The notes under the pieces are model-generated. The model ran no database searches, had not been told where the DNA came from, and was given only the letters and a program-made list of their open reading frames with translations. The translations under genes were made by a program, and so were the position numbers. Source: Oceanobacillus chungangensis (lineage in GTDB: Bacteria > Bacillota > Bacilli > Bacillales > Amphibacillaceae). Taken from it: a DNA stretch of 64,000 nucleotides. Each line of letters opens with the position of its first letter. Position 1 is the first letter of the stretch. Shown in pieces: positions 38,374 to 46,670 of this stretch. The stretch spans positions 41,243 through 105,242 of the forward strand of contig NZ_PIOD01000010.1 of assembly GCF_003369565.1 (NCBI RefSeq), in the 5' to 3' direction.

Positions 38374-39144
38374 ATGACAAATTTATTCGATCTAACTGGT
38401 AAAGTAGCAGTTGCAATTGGTGGAAACAGTACATTAGGAGCTTCAATGGCAAAAGGACTTGCAGGACAGGGAGCAAAAGTTGCGATTGTTGGTCGTAATT
38501 TAGAAAAAGCGGAAGTAGTAACGAAAGAAATCATTGACGCTGGTGGCGAAGCTAAATCATTCCAAGCAGACGTAAGTGATCTTCCATCAGTTGAGCGTGT
38601 TGCAAAAGAGATTGAAGCATGGGCAGGCGGATGGGATATCGTTCTAAATGCACCTGGTAAAAACAGTTCTACACCATTCTTGGAATTAGAAACAGACGAA
38701 TGGGATGACATCATGGATGTTAACTTAAAAGGGCTAGTATTCTCAACACAAATTTTTGCAAAACGCATGATTGAACAAGAAAGAAAAGGAAGCATTATTA
38801 ATATTTCTTCTGTTTCTTCTAACCCACCATTATCAAGAGTATTTACGTATTCTGCATCTAAAGCAGGCGTGAACAGTGTAACACAATATTTAGCTAAAGA
38901 ATTTGCTCCACATGGTATTCGAGTGAATGGGATTATTCCAGGATTCTTCCCTGCAGAGCAAAACCGTAAAATCCTTGATGATGCAAGAATTGAATCTATC
39001 ATGAAACATACACCAATGGAACGCTTCGGTGAGCCAGAAGAATTACAAGGTGCAGCAATTTACCTTGCTTCAGATAAAGCATCTGGTTTCGTTACTGGAA
39101 CGTTCGTACGTGTAGATGGTGGATATGGAAGTATGACAATCTAA
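38374..39144 (+). CDS. SDR family oxidoreductase, possible D-mannonate oxidoreductase
   Basis: 256-residue classical short-chain dehydrogenase. Cofactor loop GGNSTLG at 16-22, NAPG at 92-95, catalytic Ser145/146, Tyr159 and Lys163 (YSASK). It ends with the usual VRVDGGYGSM. Bacillus fructuronate reductase (UxuB/YjmF) is also an SDR, and uxaC lies in the same region, so fructuronate to mannonate is a plausible reaction. Gluconate 5-dehydrogenase-like activity is an alternative. RBS agggggaa; 42 bp after the LarA-like gene; a terminator follows. Confidence 0.85.
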   Translation: MTNLFDLTGKVAVAIGGNSTLGASMAKGLAGQGAKVAIVGRNLEKAEVVTKEIIDAGGEAKSFQADVSDLPSVERVAKEIEAWAGGWDIVLNAPGKNSSTPFLELETDEWDDIMDVNLKGLVFSTQIFAKRMIEQERKGSIINISSVSSNPPLSRVFTYSASKAGVNSVTQYLAKEFAPHGIRVNGIIPGFFPAEQNRKILDDARIESIMKHTPMERFGEPEELQGAAIYLASDKASGFVTGTFVRVDGGYGSMTI

Positions 39145-39168
39145 GGTAGTATAATAATAAATGATATG

Positions 39169-39199
39169 AAAGGCTTTGGGGTAAGCTCCAAAGCCTTTT
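39169..39199 (+). terminator. Terminator after the SDR gene
   Basis: Stem AAAGGCTTTGG/CCAAAGCCTTT with loop GGTAAGCT, then TT. It may be partly read through into the gluconokinase gene, which has no obvious promoter of its own. Confidence 0.8.
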
Positions 39200-39230
39200 C
39201 TAAAGAATCGTGACAAAGGAAGAGGTAGCT

Positions 39231-40706
39231 ATGGGTAGAGAATTTGCAATCGGACTTGATATTGGTACAACAAGTGTCAAAGCGGTAATATTCGATTTAA
39301 CGGGGAATTTAATTGCAGAGGCAGAAGAAATGGTAACAACAAATTATCCTAATCCTGACTGGACAGAACAGGATCCTAAGGAAGTGGAAAAAGCATCTGT
39401 AAAAGTAATGAAAGAAGTAATTAATAATGCAAAGGCAGAAGCAGATGAATTATTAACCGTCGGAATTTCCTGTGCGATGCATTCGATTATTTGCATGGAC
39501 GAACAAAACGAACCACTGTCACAAATGCTTATTTGGTCAGATGCGAGAAGCAGTGAGCAAGCGGAAGAGCTTTTAAAAAATGAAGGATTGGATATTTTCT
39601 CTCGTACTGGTACACCAATCCACCCGATGTCACCACTACTAAAATTAATTTGGATGAAAGAAACCAATTATGAACCGTATCAAAAAGCCGCGTACTTCAT
39701 GTCAATGAAGGAGTACTTGCTACAAAAATGGTTTGGTAAACGTGTTGTTGATTACTCGATGGCTTCTGCAACAGGATTACTAAATGTTAAGAACCTCGAT
39801 TGGGACGCGGAAACATTAGCTATTGCAGGTATTACAAAGGAACAACTATCGGAAATTGTTCCCCCAACAGAGATATTGACGAATATTGACGAAGCAGTTG
39901 CGAAGGAAATTGGCATATCAACTGAACTTCCTTTCGTAATAGGTGCTGCAGACGGTCAATTAGCGAACCTTGGCAGTGGAGCAATCTCACCAGGAGAAGT
40001 AAATGTATCTGTTGGTACAAGTGGTGCCATTCGTCAATTTATTGAAGGTGCACCTGTAAATGAAAAAATGGAAACATTTACGTATGCATTTTCAGATGAT
40101 ACATCAATCATTGGTGGTCCAACAAATAACGGTGGGATAGCTTTGCAGTGGTTTAAAGACTTAATTGGATTTAACGGGTCACATGATGAATTACTCGCAG
40201 GTGCGAAGACAATAGAGGTTGGTTCAGAAGGAATTATTTTCTTGCCTTATGTAAACGGGGAACGGGCGCCACTTTGGAACGGACGTGCAAAAGGTAACTT
40301 CTATGGCTTAAGTATTGGGCATCAGAAGGATCATCTAGCTCGTGCTGTTTTAGAAGGAATCACGTTTAATATATATCAAATTGGCAAATCATTAGAGAAG
40401 ATTGCCGGCAAGCCTAAGAAGATTAGTGTTAATGGTGGTCTATCGAAGTCCCAGCTTTGGGTACAAATTATGGCCGATGTATTTGGACAAGATATTTATA
40501 TCTCAGATACACATCATAATGCAGCATGGGGTGCGGCATGGACAGCTCTAGTTGGGATTGGCAAAGCTGAGACCTTCGAAGCGATAAAAGAAAATCTTCC
40601 AGCTGAAAAAGTGACCCATCCAAATATGGAAAACCATGAATTGTATTTGCAAGTATACGAGAAATATGAAAAGCTGGCGAAGGATTTAGCAGTGTATTTC
40701 AATTAA
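39231..40706 (+). CDS. gntK: Gluconokinase, FGGY family
   Basis: Phosphorylates D-gluconate to 6-phosphogluconate, the substrate of GndA. 491 residues from ATG 39231 (RBS ggaagagg; the GTG at 39210 lies before that RBS). N-terminal phosphate loop GLDIGTTSVKAVIFD; the gluconokinase-specific TGTPIHPMSPLLKLIWM; C-terminal FGGY domain with NGERAPLWNGRAKGNFYGLS and NGGLSKS. Together with the GntP permease (49732) and GndA it forms a complete gluconate route. Confidence 0.9.
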   Translation: MGREFAIGLDIGTTSVKAVIFDLTGNLIAEAEEMVTTNYPNPDWTEQDPKEVEKASVKVMKEVINNAKAEADELLTVGISCAMHSIICMDEQNEPLSQMLIWSDARSSEQAEELLKNEGLDIFSRTGTPIHPMSPLLKLIWMKETNYEPYQKAAYFMSMKEYLLQKWFGKRVVDYSMASATGLLNVKNLDWDAETLAIAGITKEQLSEIVPPTEILTNIDEAVAKEIGISTELPFVIGAADGQLANLGSGAISPGEVNVSVGTSGAIRQFIEGAPVNEKMETFTYAFSDDTSIIGGPTNNGGIALQWFKDLIGFNGSHDELLAGAKTIEVGSEGIIFLPYVNGERAPLWNGRAKGNFYGLSIGHQKDHLARAVLEGITFNIYQIGKSLEKIAGKPKKISVNGGLSKSQLWVQIMADVFGQDIYISDTHHNAAWGAAWTALVGIGKAETFEAIKENLPAEKVTHPNMENHELYLQVYEKYEKLAKDLAVYFN

Positions 40707-40820
40707 GCTAGAAATTTATTGCTCTTTAGGGGAGAGACTTTAAGAGAAGCGAAACCGATATTTAATTGGTTCGTTTCTTTTTTCATGATACGATTGAATT
40801 ATTCTGCAGGGGGGAAAGAC

Positions 40821-42194
40821 ATGAAACAACATCCTATTTTTCGTTATCTTTATATCTACTATTCTTTTGTATTTATCCTTCACATCATAAATGTATTTTT
40901 AGAGAGTGAGATATTAAACTATATCATAGGTCTCTTAGCAGTTATTATGCTCGTTGTATCAATTCAAGGAGCTTCACGGTTATTTAAAATACTAGGTATT
41001 ATATTTCTTTCGATAGGAGGCATTGCCTTCTTAACCTCTGGGCAGGATTTTTGGAAGATACCTATATTTTTAACGTCTAACATGTCGCTCTTGACGCTGC
41101 TTGCAATGCTCCCATGGATGAATAGTGTAGTAAAAAGCGGAAGATTTGATAAGAGTTTAAATCAATTATTGAACGCCGATGCATCGGATTTAGGAAAACT
41201 GTATCCACGCAGTTCTTTCACAACACTTACGTTGGCATCCTTTTTAAATTTATCAGCTGTGACAATTTCTCAGGATGTATTGAGCAATACTTTAAGAAAA
41301 CTAAAAAAAGAGGTTCGCAATGCTTTTATTAGTACAGCAACATTAAGAGGTCATACAATGGCACTTTTATGGAGTCCATTGGAAATATTAGTTGCGTTAA
41401 CCATTTTTCATACTGGTGTTGACTATGTCTTGCTGTTACCATGGCTGCTTCTTATTGTAATCATTACGTTTTTACTCGATTCTCTTTGGGGAAGGCTGTA
41501 TTTTAGAAAGTATACATATGAAAATAGTATCTCAAACGAAAAGGGCGATATTGATCGTAAAGCATTAGTAAAAAAATTACTTCATCTATTGGTTGCGCTT
41601 GCACTGTTTCTAATGCTTGTTATTTTTTTCGGTACGCTCTTAAACTTAGACTTTATATTTACAGTAACGATTCTTATCCTGCCGTTTTCATTTACTTGGG
41701 CTCTAATAATGAAGAGAATTCGCAGCTTTTGGACTTTAGGCTGGAACACTTGGAAGGCATCAACCAACACAATGCAAAACTTTATCGTGCTATTTATTTC
41801 ATTAGCTTTTTTTGCGACTGGTATTAATGAGACGGCGTTTCTGGATTTTATTCAGCAGCCAATCATTATTTTCTCAGACTACCCATTACTAATCTTCTTT
41901 ATGATTCAACTCATTTTTATTGCAATGAGCTTATTAGGTATTCATCCAATCGCAACGATGGGGATATTAAGTGGTGTTGTTATGATGCTGCTCGATTTTG
42001 TAAATCCACTAAGCGTAGCGATAGTGCTCGTAACCAGTTCAGTTTCAACAGTAACTGTAGGCAGTTATGGATTGATTGTCCAGATTACCACAATGAACAC
42101 AGGACAGAATCCATATGATATTTCTTTAAGAAATTTACCATATGCTCTAGTTTTTGGCGGAATTGGCTCTGTGATTGCTTATTTACTGTTATAA
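40821..42194 (+). CDS. Polytopic membrane protein, ion-transporter-like (unknown substrate)
   Basis: 457 residues with about 11-12 membrane segments. ATG 40821 is supported by caggggggaaag; the frame is open upstream to 40719 but without an RBS. The end, SSVSTVTVGSYGLIVQITTMNTG followed by NPYDISLRNLPYAL, recalls anion permeases of the ion transporter superfamily (CitM/ArsB-like). A carboxylate or sugar-acid substrate would fit the neighbourhood, but this is only a guess. It follows gntK by 115 bp. Confidence 0.7.
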   Translation: MKQHPIFRYLYIYYSFVFILHIINVFLESEILNYIIGLLAVIMLVVSIQGASRLFKILGIIFLSIGGIAFLTSGQDFWKIPIFLTSNMSLLTLLAMLPWMNSVVKSGRFDKSLNQLLNADASDLGKLYPRSSFTTLTLASFLNLSAVTISQDVLSNTLRKLKKEVRNAFISTATLRGHTMALLWSPLEILVALTIFHTGVDYVLLLPWLLLIVIITFLLDSLWGRLYFRKYTYENSISNEKGDIDRKALVKKLLHLLVALALFLMLVIFFGTLLNLDFIFTVTILILPFSFTWALIMKRIRSFWTLGWNTWKASTNTMQNFIVLFISLAFFATGINETAFLDFIQQPIIIFSDYPLLIFFMIQLIFIAMSLLGIHPIATMGILSGVVMMLLDFVNPLSVAIVLVTSSVSTVTVGSYGLIVQITTMNTGQNPYDISLRNLPYALVFGGIGSVIAYLLL

Positions 42195-42275
42195 AAGGAG
42201 AATTGAACATTTTCATCTTCAAGCAGATCTTTAGTAATATAAAGGTAATTAAATAGAGAACTGGGGGAGTTACTA

Positions 42276-43448
42276 TTGCAGAAAATTAAACAGCTGAGCA
42301 AAACAGATTATGATGAGGTTTTTGCTTTATCACAATTCGCTTTTCAATTTGAGTTATCAGATGAAGCAATAATTAAAAAGAAGGAAGAGGCTGAGAGGCA
42401 TATTATCTGGGGGTGGATGGCAGAAGATAAGCTGGCAGCGAAAGTCCATGTCATTCCACTATCTGTACTAATTAATGGCAAAACCTTTGACATGGGCGGT
42501 GTGGCTGGAGTTGCAACATGGCCAGAATACCGCCGAAGCGGAATGGTGAAAAAGCTTCTCTTACATTCGCTGAAGGAAATGAAAAAGAATGGACAAGTCG
42601 TATCCTATCTCCATCCATTTTCAGTTCCTTTTTACCGGAATTTTGGCTGGGAAGTATGTTTTAACAATAAGAAATACACAGTCCCAATTGAAAGCTTAAA
42701 AAGAAAATGGAATACAGCTGGATATGTACGAAGGGTTTCTGTAACAGATAAGACTTTATATCGTATTTATGCAAACTTCGCGGAAAACTATAACGGAGTT
42801 TTGATTCGAGATGAAAAATGGTGGAAACAGTGTGTATTAAATGAAAAAGCGCAAATTGCTGTTGCATATAATCAAGAGGACGTGGCAGTAGGATATTTGA
42901 TATACCATGTGAAAGAAGATATTTTTACTCTGGATGAAATGGCATATGAAACAATTGATGGCTGGAAGCAGCTATTGGAATTTATCGCTAATCACGATTC
43001 AATGGCAAAAGAAGTTCGAATGACAGTTCCTGAGAATGACCATTTGCCGTTATTCTTAGATGAACCTAGATTTGAACAAAAAATTATTCCTTACTTTATG
43101 ATGCGGATTGTCGATGTTTTGGCTTTTCTGAAAATGTATCCTTTTTTAGAAGCCGGAACCGATAAGGAAATTAATATGCACGTTGTCGATTCCTTCTTGG
43201 AAGAAAATAGTGGCACCTATCAATTAACCAAGATTGGTACAGATACAGAGATTCAATGCCAGCAATTACAGGTGGAAGAAGAGGATGGAATTCATTGCTC
43301 TGTCCAGCATCTGGCACAAATGCTTTTAGGTTACAAACGACCGCTGGATCTGTATGAGCTAGTTCTAATCCAAGGGGCACATAAGGATATCGAGCAATTC
43401 GATCATCTAATACCAAAGCGGCAAACTTTGCTCACAGATTTCTTTTAG
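42276..43448 (+). CDS. GNAT family N-acetyltransferase, Eis-like
   Basis: 390 residues. The N-terminal GNAT domain has the acetyl-CoA loop GVATWPEYRRSGMVKKLL (about 75-92); YLHPFSVPFYRNFGWE is typical of Eis/EF_1021-type enzymes, which carry a second GNAT domain and a C-terminal SCP2-like domain. Such enzymes acetylate amines, including aminoglycosides in some species. A TTG start at 42276 follows gggggagt. Apparently unrelated to the sugar genes around it. Confidence 0.88.
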   Translation: MQKIKQLSKTDYDEVFALSQFAFQFELSDEAIIKKKEEAERHIIWGWMAEDKLAAKVHVIPLSVLINGKTFDMGGVAGVATWPEYRRSGMVKKLLLHSLKEMKKNGQVVSYLHPFSVPFYRNFGWEVCFNNKKYTVPIESLKRKWNTAGYVRRVSVTDKTLYRIYANFAENYNGVLIRDEKWWKQCVLNEKAQIAVAYNQEDVAVGYLIYHVKEDIFTLDEMAYETIDGWKQLLEFIANHDSMAKEVRMTVPENDHLPLFLDEPRFEQKIIPYFMMRIVDVLAFLKMYPFLEAGTDKEINMHVVDSFLEENSGTYQLTKIGTDTEIQCQQLQVEEEDGIHCSVQHLAQMLLGYKRPLDLYELVLIQGAHKDIEQFDHLIPKRQTLLTDFF

Positions 43449-43638
43449 GAGTTTTCGGAACGGTATAATGAATTGGATTTCTATAAAGTTAATACCAAAT
43501 AAGGTCACTATTAAAAAAAGGCTAACTTTAAAAAGTAAGCAGTTCAGATAATGTGGAGAAAATTTAAAATAACAGTAGATTTTCAGCATTAAATAACAGC
43601 ATATATCGTCTTCAAATTAGCATCATTTTTAACACAAA

Positions 43639-43667
43639 AAAACGCTTGGTAAATCCAAGCGTTTTTC
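43639..43667. terminator. Bidirectional terminator between the Eis-like and lipoprotein genes
   Basis: Stem AACGCTTGG/CCAAGCGTT with loop TAAAT, A run before and T run after; serves both convergent genes. Confidence 0.88.
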
Positions 43668-43693
43668 ATTTTAATTGCCATTTAACCTTTATA

Positions 43694-44149
43694 TTACTGA
43701 ATGACGATACTCCCTACATATTGAGCAGTTCCTTTATCCGTAGGGAGGTCTAACACAATCATATACTCGCCTTTTTCCTTCGGTAAATTGAAATATTGAC
43801 CAGCATTATCAATCGCTAAATCAATTTTGTTTTCATCTTGCCAAAGCGAAATTTTTACATCTTTTGCGTCAAAATGTCCATCTTCAAGGTTGAATTGAAC
43901 TCGTTGTCTAGAATTAAAGTACATTTTGTTTTGCTTTTTTGCTAATGATAGAATATCATCTGTTTCCTCGTTGTATTTTTCATCATAAGTCCAATCTATG
44001 TTTGCTTCTGCTAATTTTTCTTCTTGGCTAATATCATCAGGATTTGTAAGTGAAGCCGTAGGGGGAGAAAAATCATATTCTTCTCCAAAGCATCCTGCTA
44101 ATGAAACGACAAAAAACAATCCCAAAAGAAAGGTACAAAATCTTTTCAA
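43694..44149 (-). CDS. Putative lipoprotein
   Basis: 151 residues. A signal peptide with lipobox LAGC (Cys20) predicts lipid anchoring to the outer face of the membrane. The mature part is acidic; its C-terminal half looks beta-rich (DVKISLWQDENKIDLAIDNAGQYFNLPKEKGEYMIVLDLPT), possibly an Ig-like fold. Family not recognised. RBS gaggtgag lies upstream. Confidence 0.8.
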   Translation of the reverse strand: MKRFCTFLLGLFFVVSLAGCFGEEYDFSPPTASLTNPDDISQEEKLAEANIDWTYDEKYNEETDDILSLAKKQNKMYFNSRQRVQFNLEDGHFDAKDVKISLWQDENKIDLAIDNAGQYFNLPKEKGEYMIVLDLPTDKGTAQYVGSIVIQ

Positions 44150-44265
44150 ATAATCTCACCTCCATACATTTTCTGCCTATTTAATACTATACAATTTTTA
44201 ACAATCTATAAATTTGTTTTAACCTAAACATATCATTTTCCTATTTTTATATTAAAAATAGCGAA

Positions 44266-44547
44266 CTATCTAAGATAAATAATATCTTTCAAATCAAAGA
44301 CTTTATCGGTTGAACCTAATCTTTGTGCGGGAGTGAGTTCTTTCCCATCGGCGGATTTATAGGTTTCGCAGAAGTTATAAAAGGTTCTAAGAATGGTTAA
44401 AGCGTATTGAACATACTTTGGATTGAAGTTAGCATAAATATAGCTCTTACCATCGCCTCTTGCGGTCATCAAGGGTCTTTCAAATTTAGCATAGTAATTA
44501 GCAGCTAATTTAGCAACCTAATTTTCGCCTTGAGAATAGTTATTGTC
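44266..44547 (-). pseudogene. Remnant of a DDE transposase C-terminus
   Basis: The frame reads DNNYSQGEN-stop-VAKLAANYYAKFERPLMTARGDGK...TILRTFYNFCETY...LTPAQRLGSTDKVFDLKDIIYLR. The ending (LTPAQRLG..DKVF..KDI) is of the type seen at the C-terminus of insertion-sequence transposases. An in-frame TAG at 44518-44520 and the absence of the N-terminal part make it a dead fragment. The IS family is not certain. Confidence 0.5.
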
Positions 44548-44789
44548 ACTCTGCTATTTGGTATGCGATTTCAATTGCTATTTTACCTATATTTTAACAT
44601 AAAATACCGATATATAGACAAAAATAAAGGACTAAATCAGTGTGCGATTTAGTCCTCTAATTACTATGCTATTTTGAATGTTTCTCCACAAAAACTGAAC
44701 TATTTATTTAAAAAGTCAGCCTTTTTTGCTGCAAATTATAAGTAAAATCATACAGTGCTTAAAAAAATGTCGAAAATACTTGATTTTTG
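44548..44789. other. Intergenic AT-rich region
   Basis: No gene. A gattt...aaatc inverted repeat near 44630-44660 (ggactaaatca ... tgatttagtcc) forms a good hairpin but without a T run; it may be the edge of the adjacent insertion-sequence remnant. Confidence 0.4.
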
Positions 44790-44842
44790 TTGCGCTTACA
44801 TATAAAATAAAATTATAAATTTAGTTTGTTTACTAAACAAAC
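44790..44842 (+). promoter_or_regulatory. Promoter and ROK operator of GPH symporter A
   Basis: TTGCGC (44790-44795) and TTATAA (44813-44818), 17 bp apart. A perfect palindrome GTTTGTTTA-C-TAAACAAAC follows at 44824-44842. GCGCTTACA at the -35 matches the right half of a cre site. The leader to the start codon is about 190 nt and also contains cre-like aatgaaagcgtatt (44991-45004). Confidence 0.7.
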
Positions 44843-45031
44843 AATATATTCTAATAATTTTATGAGAATTAAATACTAGCAAGTTTGTGTAAAAAATCCA
44901 TTAAATGATAACGGTTAATTAACATAGAAGGTGAAATGAAAAAGAAAATTGCGACGTAGTATAAGCGGAAAGATAGTGTAAGCATTATAAAATGAAAGCG
45001 TATTAGTAATGTTATCATCTTAGGGGGGAAC

Positions 45032-46393
45032 ATGATGCGTCCATTTGGTATGCGTGATAAACTTGGTTATTTATTTGGTGATTTTGGAAACGATTTCTTC
45101 TTTATGCTGGCAAGTTCATTCTTAATGGTATATTATACAGATATTTTTGGAATTAATGCTGCAGTTGTTGGGGGACTATTCGCAGTTGCACGATTATGGG
45201 ATGCAGTCGCTGACGTTGTATGGGGCAGATTTATTGACACGAGAAAATCTGGAAAACACGGGAAATTCAGACCATGGATATTCCGGATGTCCTTCCCGCT
45301 TGTTTTCTCTGGTGTATTGATGTTCGTATATATTCCAGGAATGCCGGATGGTTTTTATTTAGCATATGCATTTGTAACGTACATTCTTTGGGGAACGCTT
45401 TATAGTACCGTCAATATTCCATACGGATCGATGGCTTCCGTTATCACTGGAAATTCAGTAGAACGTACAGCATTATCTTCTTATCGTGGTTTGGGAGCTG
45501 CGTTAGCAGGTATCATTGTAAACGCAGTTACACCATTAATCGTATTTAAAAATAATGAGGCTGATGCAGGTGGTTTCTTAACAGCAGCAATTATCTTTGG
45601 GATTCTTGCGCTAGCATGTTATATGGCTTGTGTAGGCTTAACAACAGAACGAATTGTTGCGCAAGTGAATGATAGTGAGAAAGTTAGCCTACGCTCAACA
45701 GTTAAAGGGCTTGTAAAAAACAAACCATTGATTGCTATTTTGCTAGCATCACTTCTTTTCATGGTAAGTATATTGTTGATTGGTACTGTAAATGTGTTTT
45801 TGTTTAAAGATTACTTTAGTAATACGGCAGCGTTAAGTATTATTGGCGTGATTCAAACCGTAGCAATGATTGTGGCAATGCCATTTGTGAAACCATTAGT
45901 TTCTCGCTTTGGTAAAAAAGAAACAGTATCAGCAGGGATCCTGCTTTCCACTGTTAGTTATGGCATTTTATATTTATTACCAAGCGTAACAACGACCCAA
46001 TTCATCATTATCGCAGCATTTGGTATGTTCGGATTTTCATTCTTCAATCTCGTAGTTTGGGCGTTTGTAACGGATGTTATCGATTATCATGAGCTGATCA
46101 CAGGGTTACGCGAGGATGGAACAGTTTATTCAATTTACTCTTTCGCACGTAAAGTCGGTCAAGCAATCGCTGGGGCAATAGGCGGTGTGGCAATAACTGC
46201 GGTAGGTTATGATTCTGCTCTTACAGTACAAACCCAGGCGACCCTTGATGGCATATATAATCTAGCAACACTTATACCAGCAATTACCTTTTTAGCAGTA
46301 TTCTTAATTCTAGTATTCTTATATCCATTGACTAAACAGCGTGTTAGCAAACTCTCAGCTGATTTAGCGGAAAAGAGAGAAATGGAAAAATAA
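45032..46393 (+). CDS. GPH family glycoside/hexuronide:cation symporter A
   Basis: 453 residues with about 12 membrane segments. The N-terminal MRDKLGYLFGDFGNDFFF and DAVADVVWGRFIDTRKSGKHGKFRPW are diagnostic for the glycoside-pentoside-hexuronide (MelB/UidB-like) family. It takes up glycosides or uronides with Na+ or H+. It is very similar to symporter C at 51585, so the two are probably recent duplicates. RBS ggggggaa. Confidence 0.92.
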   Translation: MMRPFGMRDKLGYLFGDFGNDFFFMLASSFLMVYYTDIFGINAAVVGGLFAVARLWDAVADVVWGRFIDTRKSGKHGKFRPWIFRMSFPLVFSGVLMFVYIPGMPDGFYLAYAFVTYILWGTLYSTVNIPYGSMASVITGNSVERTALSSYRGLGAALAGIIVNAVTPLIVFKNNEADAGGFLTAAIIFGILALACYMACVGLTTERIVAQVNDSEKVSLRSTVKGLVKNKPLIAILLASLLFMVSILLIGTVNVFLFKDYFSNTAALSIIGVIQTVAMIVAMPFVKPLVSRFGKKETVSAGILLSTVSYGILYLLPSVTTTQFIIIAAFGMFGFSFFNLVVWAFVTDVIDYHELITGLREDGTVYSIYSFARKVGQAIAGAIGGVAITAVGYDSALTVQTQATLDGIYNLATLIPAITFLAVFLILVFLYPLTKQRVSKLSADLAEKREMEK

Positions 46394-46419
46394 TAGAGAT
46401 TACTCGATTGAATCAATTG

Positions 46420-46466
46420 AAACGCCTCTTTACTATCGTCTAGTAGTAAAGAGGTGTTTGATTTTT
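46420..46466 (+). terminator. Terminator after GPH symporter A
   Basis: Stem AAACGCCTCTTTACTA/TAGTAAAGAGGTGTTT (one G-U), followed by GATTTTT. Confidence 0.88.
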
Positions 46467-46491
46467 AATTAAAAATTTTTTAAAAAAAGTA

Positions 46492-46553
46492 TTGCTATAT
46501 TAAGCGCTTACATTTATTATAAGATTATAGTTAGTTGGTTTGCAAAACAAACT
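46492..46553 (+). promoter_or_regulatory. Promoter and ROK operator of GPH symporter B
   Basis: TTGCTA (46492-46497) and TATTAT (46515-46520), 17 bp apart; the spacer contains AAGCGCTTACA (46502-46512), a cre-like half site. An imperfect palindrome AGTTGGTTT-GCA-AAACAAACT (about 46533-46553, one mismatch) follows. A second cre-like motif ATGAAAGCGGTTGAT is at about 46636-46650. Confidence 0.7.
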
Positions 46554-46670
46554 TTCAAACTAGCTTCATATTGATCTGGGCAGAAGATCAAAAGAGAAAG
46601 AAATACACAGTTTTTTTAAAAAATAATCAGTAAAATGAAAGCGGTTGATTAATCGGAGGGGGATAATTAT

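Noticed and set aside
38374..39144. Naming the SDR uxuB outright
   Set aside because: SDR substrate cannot be fixed by sequence alone; only the context suggests mannonate oxidoreductase.
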